From: CAZTKP01 sp964614215 | Lineage (GTDB): Bacteria > UBP6 > UBA1177 | Length of the DNA stretch: 14,519 nt | Direction of reading: 5' to 3' | NCBI GenBank assembly: GCA_964614215.1 | Contig: CAZTKP010000063.1 | Location: forward strand, 1-14,519 | Shown here: piece by piece, positions 6,974 through 12,954 of the stretch | Layout of the letters: every line of letters begins with the position of its first letter | How positions within the stretch are numbered: position 1 is the first letter of the stretch | The notes under the pieces: generated by a model | Told to the model about the DNA's origin: nothing | Seen by the model: the letters and a program-made list of their open reading frames with translations, nothing else | Databases searched by the model: none | Program-made: the position numbers and the translations under genes

Positions 6974-7336
6974 ATGGTAAAGATTTTTCAATATCTGGCT
7001 TTAGGCCTGGTGGCAGGATCGCTTAGCGGAACAATAGGGATAGGCGGAGGAATTATACTTGTTCCGGCACTTGTTCTGATCTTTGAATTTTCGCAGCACC
7101 AGGCACAGGGAACCACTCTGGCACTGATGGTCCCCCCTATCGGAATTTTTGCGGCATACACTTATTTCAAGGCCGGGCACGTTGACATTAAGGCTGCGGC
7201 ATTTATCTGTGCAGGATTTGTTATAGGAGGCCTTATCGGGGCAAAATTTGCGGTAAACCTTCCCAGGGAGATACTTCAGAAAGTTTTCGGATTTGTCCTT
7301 CTGACCATAGGAATCTACATGATCTTTAAAAAATAG
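6974..7336 (+). CDS. Half-size TauE/SafE-family permease
   Basis: This 120-residue protein matches one half of the TauE/SafE (DUF81) family, whose usual members have about 250 residues and two inverted homologous halves, and export sulfite, sulfoacetate or other organosulfur anions. Seen directly: the N-terminal signature AGSLSGTIGIGGGIILVPAL, then QAQGTTLALMVPPIG, FKAGHVD, and two more hydrophobic spans, giving about four helices in total. The protein ends cleanly (IGIYMIFKK) with its own stop and is not an obvious frameshift remnant: no second half follows downstream, where a promoter begins three bases after the stop. Single-repeat members are known in many bacteria and presumably dimerise. 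A GAGGA site precedes the ATG, 11 bases after the SUMF1-like gene. It is probably the last gene of this operon. The substrate is unknown. Confidence 0.88.
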   Translation: MVKIFQYLALGLVAGSLSGTIGIGGGIILVPALVLIFEFSQHQAQGTTLALMVPPIGIFAAYTYFKAGHVDIKAAAFICAGFVIGGLIGAKFAVNLPREILQKVFGFVLLTIGIYMIFKK

Positions 7337-7339
7337 TGC

Positions 7340-7367
7340 TTGATTTTAGATCCTGAAAAAATATAAT
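7340..7367 (+). promoter_or_regulatory. Sigma-70-type promoter of the first vWA lipoprotein gene
   Basis: TTGATT (7340-7345), a 16-base spacer and TATAAT followed by C (7362-7367) lie 49 bases before the chosen ATG and directly after the permease stop. The -35 box, the TTA after it, the spacer length and the perfect -10 box are the same as in the promoter of the second vWA gene at 9259-9286. Confidence 0.75.
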
Positions 7368-7405
7368 CCGCCTGTTGTGTTGTTTAGAAAAAAACACTTT
7401 ATTTT

Positions 7406-7409
7406 GGAG
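7406..7409 (+). promoter_or_regulatory. Ribosome binding site deciding the start of vWA lipoprotein 1
   Basis: GGAG lies one base before an ATG at 7411 and seven bases before the next in-frame ATG at 7417. Only the second spacing is workable, and the second start also gives the MKK beginning shared with the two paralogs. Confidence 0.7.
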
Positions 7410-7416
7410 AATGAAA

Positions 7417-9189
7417 ATGAAAAAAGTCTGTTTTCTTATCTTTATCGCTGGAATTTCCCTTACTTTTGCCTCCTGCACAGTTGATGATGGCAACGGTGAC
7501 ACTGGAAACACCGGAAATACTGGAAATACCGGAAATACAGGTGACACTGGCGATACAGGGAACACGGGCAATACAGGTGATACTGATTCGGATTCAGATA
7601 CTGAAGTAACAGACGATGTTGAATTTTCCGACCACCCCTGTTACGACAGAAACGGTGATGCTGATGGTGACGGAATATCTAACAAAACTGAATGTCCTGA
7701 TTTTCCATGTCAGGATCTTGATGGAGATGAACTTCCCGACTGTCTTGATGCAGACTCTGACGGAGATTCAATAAGCGACTCTACTGAGTGCTCAGCCGAA
7801 CCATGTGAGGATACAGACAAGGACGGAATGCCCGATTTTATCGATAGAGACAGCGACAACGATGGTCTTAACGACAAAAAAGAGCAGGAAATAGGAACTG
7901 ATCATCTGAGTAAAGATACTGACGGAGACAACAGTGACGATCTGGCTGAAATAGTTTACGGCTCTGACCCTAACGACCCTAACAGCAAGATACCTGACGG
8001 ACTTTTTTATGTCGTTCTCCCCTACGGAGCTCCTGACAGAGTTCACAGAGCTCTTGATTTCAACACCAACATTACGAAGGTTGACGTAGCCATTCTTCTT
8101 GATCTTTCAGGATCTATGGGAGAGGAGCTTGATAACCTTAAAGCAGAGATAAAAACCAAGATCATAGAAGAACTTCCACAGGAAATTCCGGGAATGACAG
8201 TCGGATTCTCGATCGCTCATTTTATGGACTGGAATAAACAGGATCAGTCAGAAGTATACAGCGTCGATCAGTATGTTACAACAGACGCTGCAGAAGCTCA
8301 GACATCTCTTGACAATATGCCCGGCACTTCAGGCGGAACTGAGCCACACGAGGAAACACTCTATCAGGCTGCATCAGGAGAAGGATTGATGGCAACAATG
8401 TATCAGCCTCCTTTCGGTGCTTCCTACTTTAATCTGCCTCCTGTTGACTGCACAGGAAAAGAAGGAAACATCGGCGGAATGTGCTTCAGGGAACTCGCAA
8501 TGCCTATTTTCATTATGATCACAGACGAAGATTTCTCACATATTCCGGTTGGACAGCAGGGATTCGGAGAAGAGTACTGGGACGAAAATGCTCCGGGACA
8601 CACCATTGAAGATGCGATTCTTGCCATGAACGGAATTAACGCAAAATTTATCGGCATTGACAGCAGTTTCACGTGTGAAGTCGATGCAAATTACAACTGT
8701 GTGCCGGGAACTGAGCAGGAAGCTAACTATGCTGAAGATGACTACAACACAGTTGCTCAGGGAACCGCTTCACTTGATAAAGATGGAAATCCTTTCCTAT
8801 ATCACACTGAAAATGCCGACGGTTCAGGAATGTCAGATCAGATCGCCGATGCTGTCGTTTCGCTTACAACCTATGTTCAGATGGATGTTACGACATCAAC
8901 TTCTTCCGATGAAGAATGTGACGGTCATAATGCAGCTGAGTTCGTTGTAGAATCTGTACCTTTTGAGGCAACTCCTCCCGAAGGTATCGCATCAAAAGAT
9001 GACACAACTTTCTATCAGGTTGAGCCTGGAACCATGGTGTCTTTTGACGTATACTTCAAAAACGAGTTCTGTCTCAACAACACTCAAAACCCCATTGTAT
9101 ATGAAGCTATTATAAGAGTTCTCGGTGATGGTGCATTCTTAAGCTCAAAGAAGATCCAGATAATTATACCGGCCGGCGACCAGACCTAA
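7417..9189 (+). CDS. Stalked vWA lipoprotein 1 (Gly-X-Thr stalk, TSP3 repeats, vWA domain)
   Basis: This 590-residue lipoprotein has lipobox FASC (Cys20). Residues 27-56 are ten Gly-Asn/Asp-Thr triplets. Residues about 81-188 hold six Asp-rich units of thrombospondin type 3 form, for example DADGDGIS, DLDGDELPD, DSDGDSISD and DSDNDGLND, which are expected to bind calcium, with cysteines between them. A vWA domain follows from about residue 222. Its MIDAS metal site is complete: DLSGS at D229, S231 and S233, the GGTEP threonine T308, and ITDED with D370. Within it is a segment with two cysteines (VDCTGKEGNIGGMCFREL). A C-terminal domain from about 430 holds EECDGHNAAEF and EFCLNN. It is probably an outer-membrane or surface protein that binds a ligand through a metal ion. 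No catalytic function is seen. It is the first of three tandem paralogs and has its own promoter. Confidence 0.88.
   Translation: MKKVCFLIFIAGISLTFASCTVDDGNGDTGNTGNTGNTGNTGDTGDTGNTGNTGDTDSDSDTEVTDDVEFSDHPCYDRNGDADGDGISNKTECPDFPCQDLDGDELPDCLDADSDGDSISDSTECSAEPCEDTDKDGMPDFIDRDSDNDGLNDKKEQEIGTDHLSKDTDGDNSDDLAEIVYGSDPNDPNSKIPDGLFYVVLPYGAPDRVHRALDFNTNITKVDVAILLDLSGSMGEELDNLKAEIKTKIIEELPQEIPGMTVGFSIAHFMDWNKQDQSEVYSVDQYVTTDAAEAQTSLDNMPGTSGGTEPHEETLYQAASGEGLMATMYQPPFGASYFNLPPVDCTGKEGNIGGMCFRELAMPIFIMITDEDFSHIPVGQQGFGEEYWDENAPGHTIEDAILAMNGINAKFIGIDSSFTCEVDANYNCVPGTEQEANYAEDDYNTVAQGTASLDKDGNPFLYHTENADGSGMSDQIADAVVSLTTYVQMDVTTSTSSDEECDGHNAAEFVVESVPFEATPPEGIASKDDTTFYQVEPGTMVSFDVYFKNEFCLNNTQNPIVYEAIIRVLGDGAFLSSKKIQIIIPAGDQT
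7495..7584 (+). repeat. Gly-X-Thr coding repeat, ten 9-bp units
   Basis: Ten tandem 9-base units encode Gly-Asn-Thr or Gly-Asp-Thr with glycine at every third residue. The third-base choices vary, so the repeat is older or more diverged than a perfect minisatellite. Copy-number change stays in frame. Confidence 0.93.
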
Positions 9190-9258
9190 GATCTTGCTAA
9201 ATTCCTATTAAAATAATAAAGACTCTTAGTTTATGTAACAAAACCTAGGTAAATGCTG

Positions 9259-9286
9259 TTGATTTTATTCCTTTGAGGAATATAAT
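9259..9286 (+). promoter_or_regulatory. Sigma-70-type promoter of the second vWA lipoprotein gene
   Basis: TTGATT (9259-9264), a 16-base spacer and TATAAT (9281-9286) are followed by about 47 bases of leader before ATG 9334. The gene-free stretch 9190-9333 otherwise shows only an 8-base palindrome (ACCTAGGT, 9243-9250) and no convincing terminator. Confidence 0.75.
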
Positions 9287-9333
9287 CTTTCCAGTGTTGG
9301 TTTTTAAAATTTATTTGTTCTGGAGAGGTATCC

Positions 9334-11094
9334 ATGAAAAAACTTATTTTTATTACTCTTATCCTGCTATCTCTTTTAATTGTTTCATGTGGAGTGGACG
9401 ATGAAGAAGGAGATACAGGCAACACTGGAAACACAGGTGACACTGGAAACACTGGCGACACAGGCGATACTGGAAACACTGGCGACACAGGTAACACTGG
9501 AAATACCGGCAACACTGGAAATACCGGTGATACCGGAGATACCGGCAACACTGGAAATACCGGGGATACCGGAGAGAACTGGGAAGATCATGCCTGCTAC
9601 GAAAGAACAGGCGATGCAGATGGCGACGGACTTTCCAACGAGTTTGAATGTCCGGATTTTCCTTGTCAGGATTCAGATGGAGATGAACTTCCTGATTGTC
9701 TTGACGTAGACAGTGACGGTGACGGAATATCTGATTCATTAGAGTGTCCTGAAAATCCATGCGTAGATACGGATGAGGATTCTCTTCCGGATTATCTTGA
9801 CAAAGACAGTGATAATGACGGTCTGACAGATAAGGAAGAAAAGGATGGCGGCACCGATCCTCTTCTTAAAGATACTGATGGAGACGGGAGTGATGATCTG
9901 GCAGAGATCGTTTACGGCTCTGATCCCCTCAATGATTCCGATAAGATCCCTGCAGGACTTTTCTACGTTGTACTTCCCTATCAGGCTCCATGGACTGTAA
10001 GCAGGATATGGGAATTCGATACAGATATTTCAAAAATTGACGTTGCCTTCCTTATTGACCTTTCAGGATCGATGGGAGAGGAGCAGGCAAACCTTCGTGA
10101 AAAGATCAAGACCGATGTTATCGCAAAAGTGAAGACTCTTAATGAAGGAACTCTTGATGCCGCATATTCTCTGGTTCACTTCATGGACTTTGATAACGAT
10201 ATGAGCAAAGTTTACTATGTCGATCAGTATGTAACTACTGATGAAGATGCTATGAAAACAGCTCTTGACACAACTCCTGAGCCTTACGGCGGAACAGAAT
10301 GTCACTGGCTTGCTCTTTACGCAGCAACGACAGATGATGACATCAACGGACCATGTTCCGAGATCCCGGCTGTTCCTTTCTCGAACGTCACATGCAATAT
10401 TCCTTCTCCTGATTGTTCAGGAAAAGAAGGAAATCGCGGAGGACTTTGTTTCAGAGAAAAGGCAATGCCTATCCTGATCATGGTTACAGATGAATCTTTC
10501 GGAGATAACAAACTTCCTCCGGTTAACGATACAGCTTCGAACATGGCTCAGCAGTCACTTATCGCTCAGAATGCAAAATTTATAGGAATTGACTCATCAA
10601 GCACTAGCGGCAGCAGTTCAATTAAAGACAGTTATGAAGCAGTTGCACAGCTTACAGGAACTCTTGATAAGAACGGAAACAGTTTTAACTTTACAGTTGG
10701 ATCTGATGCTGTTGCAGGAGACGGATCTCCTATGAGTGAAAAGATAGGCGAAGCTATTGAATCTCTTACAGCTTTCGTCCAGATGGACGTGTGGGTGGAT
10801 GGAGACTCCGATATGATGTGCGGAGAAACAAATGCTGCTGAATTCATCATCGGCGGAATACCCATCAAAGCTGACCCTGCTGACGGAGCCGGAATTGATA
10901 CAGCAAATATGAAATTCACAGATGTAAACCCCGGAACGATCGTTACTTTTGATGTTCAGTTTCAGAATACTTTCTGTCAGAATATGACTGAAGGTCCTCT
11001 TCTCTTTGTTGCCCAGGCAATGGTTCTCGGTGAAGGCGCATATCTTTCAAAACGTGAAGTTAATGTAATTGTACCGAAATCTGACAATAAATAA
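9334..11094 (+). CDS. Stalked vWA lipoprotein 2 (longest Gly-X-Thr stalk)
   Basis: This 586-residue protein is the second of three paralogs, with lipobox LIVSC (Cys19) and +2 Gly. The stalk at residues 26-79 has 18 Gly-Asn/Asp-Thr triplets, the longest of the set. Asp-rich TSP3-type units span about 94-202, including DADGDGLSN, DSDGDELPD, DSDGDGISD and DSDNDGLTD. The vWA domain has an intact MIDAS: DLSGS at D242, S244 and S246, GGTEC with T321, and VTDES with D386. It carries the same two-cysteine insertion as copy 1 (DCSGKEGNRGGLCFRE). The extra cysteine right after the MIDAS threonine (GGTEC) is specific to this copy. The C-terminal domain ends VNVIVPKSDNK. GGAGAGG precedes the start. The third copy follows 41 bases after its stop without a clear promoter, so the two are probably cotranscribed. 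Confidence 0.88.
   Translation: MKKLIFITLILLSLLIVSCGVDDEEGDTGNTGNTGDTGNTGDTGDTGNTGDTGNTGNTGNTGNTGDTGDTGNTGNTGDTGENWEDHACYERTGDADGDGLSNEFECPDFPCQDSDGDELPDCLDVDSDGDGISDSLECPENPCVDTDEDSLPDYLDKDSDNDGLTDKEEKDGGTDPLLKDTDGDGSDDLAEIVYGSDPLNDSDKIPAGLFYVVLPYQAPWTVSRIWEFDTDISKIDVAFLIDLSGSMGEEQANLREKIKTDVIAKVKTLNEGTLDAAYSLVHFMDFDNDMSKVYYVDQYVTTDEDAMKTALDTTPEPYGGTECHWLALYAATTDDDINGPCSEIPAVPFSNVTCNIPSPDCSGKEGNRGGLCFREKAMPILIMVTDESFGDNKLPPVNDTASNMAQQSLIAQNAKFIGIDSSSTSGSSSIKDSYEAVAQLTGTLDKNGNSFNFTVGSDAVAGDGSPMSEKIGEAIESLTAFVQMDVWVDGDSDMMCGETNAAEFIIGGIPIKADPADGAGIDTANMKFTDVNPGTIVTFDVQFQNTFCQNMTEGPLLFVAQAMVLGEGAYLSKREVNVIVPKSDNK
9409..9570 (+). repeat. Gly-X-Thr coding repeat, eighteen 9-bp units
   Basis: Eighteen tandem 9-base units encode Gly-Asn-Thr or Gly-Asp-Thr without interruption. 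Higher-order blocks recur, for example Asp-Asp-Asn-Asn stretches that also occur in copy 1. This suggests expansion by unequal exchange or slippage of multi-unit blocks. Confidence 0.93.
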
Positions 11095-11135
11095 AAAGTC
11101 ATTTAGATAGCGGATAATAATTAGTGGAGATATCC

Positions 11136-12869
11136 ATGAAGAAACTTTTTTTCATTATTTTAATTTCCTTTGCACTTTTCATTTCCTGCGGAGATGATGG
11201 TGATACCGGAGACACAGGTAACACCGGAGATACAGGGAACACTGGTGACACGGGGAACACAGGTGACACCGGAGATTCAGGTAATACTGCTGACGACACA
11301 GATGCAGGAAACACAGGAAATACCGGAGATACCGGCAATACAGGGAACACCGGTGACACTGAGCCTACATGCCCTTGCGGTGCAGATGATGCAGATGACG
11401 ATGGTGACGGAATATCTAATGGAGAAGAAGGTTGTGAAGATATGGATGGAGATGATCTCCCCAACTGTCTTGATGTTGACAGTGACGGAGACTCTATCTA
11501 TGACGAAATTGAATACGGATCAGGTGAAGAACCAGTTAACAGCGATATGGATGAAACTCCTGACTGGCTTGACCGTGATAGTGATAACGATGGTCTTTCC
11601 GACAAGGATGAAATGACCTACGGAACCGATCCGAAAGATAAAGATACTGATGATGATGGAACTGATGACCTTGCTGAAATTGTTTACAATGAGAATCATC
11701 CGGGAGAAGCTGATCCTCTTGATCCCGAAAAGACAATTCCTGCAAACATTTTCTATGTAGTTCTCCCCTATCAGGCTCCTGAAGAAGTTACAAGAACTCT
11801 TGATTTCAGCACAAAGATCGAAAAGGTCGACGCAGCTATCATGATAGATCTTTCCGGTTCGATGGGTGAAGAAAGACAGAACCTTATTGACAATATTCAG
11901 ACCCAGATCATCGGCGGAATCAAGGAAGTTATCGAAGACAGCGGGTTCGGACTCATACACTTTATGGATCTCAGCCCTGCATCAGGACTAAACAAATATT
12001 ATGGAATTGACAGCTTTATTTCCACAGATGCCGAAGCTGTAAAAACAGCTGTAGGAAATCTTCCCGATACAACTGGAGCATCTGAGCCTCACTACCTTGT
12101 TCTTCATCAGGCGGCAAGAGGCGACGGTCTTGTGGCAAATCTCAAGGAAGTCGGAGATTCAGCACCTTTCGGTTATGCTGTCAACATTATGCCTCCTGAC
12201 TGTTCTTTTCATGAAGGAAGTATCGGCGGACTCTGCTTCAGAGAGCTTGCTATGCCTATTTTCATAATGATAACGGATGAAGAGATGCAGGATTATACTG
12301 TCGCAAAATCTGTTCCTGAAAGGATTCTCAGCGAAGAAGCTTTTGAGGGAATGAACAAAATAAACGCAAAATTCATTGGTGTTGATACTTCAGGAGAATC
12401 TTTTGCTGTTGTAATGGACGATTACGCTATTGTGAGCCAGAGAACAACTTCTCTTGATAAGAACGGCAACAACTTCAATTTCACAATCCCTTCAGACGGC
12501 TCAGTTGACATGAGCGCAAAGATAAAGGATGCAGTTGTTGAGCTAACAAGCTTTATTCAGATGGATGTATGGACAGAGTACAGCTCCGAAGAGGAGTGTG
12601 ACGGACATAACGCTTCCGAGTTCGTTCTTTTTTCAAAACCGATCAAAGCTGATCCCGAAGAAGCTGTTGAAAGTTTTGACGATGAAAAGTTCTACAAGGT
12701 CGATCCGGGCACGACTGTTACTTTCGATGTTCGTTTTGAGAACACTTTCTGTGAGAACAAGACTACCGATCATAAACTCTACACCGCAAAAATAATCGTT
12801 GTCGGTGACGGCGCATTCCTGAGTATGAGAGAGATCCAGATAATTATTCCTGCAGACACCATCAAGTAA
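11136..12869 (+). CDS. Stalked vWA lipoprotein 3 (MIDAS Thr replaced by Ser)
   Basis: This 577-residue protein is the third paralog, with lipobox LFISC (Cys18) and +2 Gly. I chose ATG 11136 over the in-frame GTG at 11124 because GGAG lies at 11126-11129 and the MKKLFF start matches the sibling genes. The stalk (residues 22-75) has ten Gly-X-Thr/Ser triplets, a six-residue break (Ala-Asp-Asp-Thr-Asp-Ala), then six more. Asp-rich units cover about 87-200. In the vWA domain, the DLSGS motif is at D238, S240 and S242 and the distal Asp is D381 (ITDEE), but the conserved GGTEP reads GASEP, putting S316 where the other copies have the metal-binding Thr. The two-cysteine segment (DCSFHEGSIGGLCFREL) and the C-terminal EECDGHNASEF region are kept. 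No clear promoter lies in the 41-base gap upstream, so it probably depends on the copy 2 transcript. Confidence 0.88.
   Translation: MKKLFFIILISFALFISCGDDGDTGDTGNTGDTGNTGDTGNTGDTGDSGNTADDTDAGNTGNTGDTGNTGNTGDTEPTCPCGADDADDDGDGISNGEEGCEDMDGDDLPNCLDVDSDGDSIYDEIEYGSGEEPVNSDMDETPDWLDRDSDNDGLSDKDEMTYGTDPKDKDTDDDGTDDLAEIVYNENHPGEADPLDPEKTIPANIFYVVLPYQAPEEVTRTLDFSTKIEKVDAAIMIDLSGSMGEERQNLIDNIQTQIIGGIKEVIEDSGFGLIHFMDLSPASGLNKYYGIDSFISTDAEAVKTAVGNLPDTTGASEPHYLVLHQAARGDGLVANLKEVGDSAPFGYAVNIMPPDCSFHEGSIGGLCFRELAMPIFIMITDEEMQDYTVAKSVPERILSEEAFEGMNKINAKFIGVDTSGESFAVVMDDYAIVSQRTTSLDKNGNNFNFTIPSDGSVDMSAKIKDAVVELTSFIQMDVWTEYSSEEECDGHNASEFVLFSKPIKADPEEAVESFDDEKFYKVDPGTTVTFDVRFENTFCENKTTDHKLYTAKIIVVGDGAFLSMREIQIIIPADTIK
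11199..11360 (+). repeat. Gly-X-Thr coding repeat, interrupted (10 + 6 units)
   Basis: Ten 9-base units (11199-11288), an 18-base break encoding Ala-Asp-Asp-Thr-Asp-Ala (11289-11306), then six units (11307-11360). One unit in the first block carries Ser instead of Thr. The total length, 162 bases, equals the uninterrupted array of copy 2. Confidence 0.92.
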
Positions 12870-12891
12870 TTCTCTTATTTTCCAAATATCG

Positions 12892-12919
12892 TTGAAAACT
12901 GACATCCTGAGAGTATAAT
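12892..12919 (+). promoter_or_regulatory. Sigma-70-type promoter of the CstA-family gene
   Basis: TTGAAA (12892-12897), a 16-base spacer and TATAAT followed by C (12914-12919) lie 35 bases before ATG 12955. The gap 12870-12954 shows no clear terminator hairpin for the preceding gene. Confidence 0.7.
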
Positions 12920-12954
12920 CCTGATTCGGATGACATTTTTTGCGGAGATAACTC

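Noticed and set aside
7377..7397. Imperfect hairpin in the leader of vWA lipoprotein 1 (nine pairs with one mismatch, loop AGA)
   Set aside because: It is almost entirely A-T paired, has a three-base loop, and is not repeated in the leaders of the two paralogs; a regulatory RNA structure is not supported.
9243..9250. 8-base palindrome ACCTAGGT just upstream of the -35 box of vWA lipoprotein 2
   Set aside because: It occurs once, is short enough to be chance, and no matching site was seen before the other promoters.
9190..9258. A rho-independent terminator after vWA lipoprotein 1
   Set aside because: Only a weak A/T-rich bulged pairing (around 9226-9249) exists, without a GC stem and T run.
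9231..9551. Minus-strand frames rich in Val-Ser-Pro-Val-Phe-Pro opposite the Gly-X-Thr stalks (also at 7326-7571 and 11099-11464)
   Set aside because: These are reverse-complement readings of the 9-base stalk repeats and recur for that reason; no ribosome sites or domain features support them.
11095..11135. A promoter for vWA lipoprotein 3 (GATAAT at 11113-11118)
   Set aside because: No -35 box lies at a workable distance (CTGACA is 26 bases away), so cotranscription with copy 2 is the simpler reading.
11124..11135. Upstream GTG start for vWA lipoprotein 3, adding four residues
   Set aside because: The GTG overlaps the GGAG ribosome site that serves the ATG at 11136, and the shorter form matches the paralogs.
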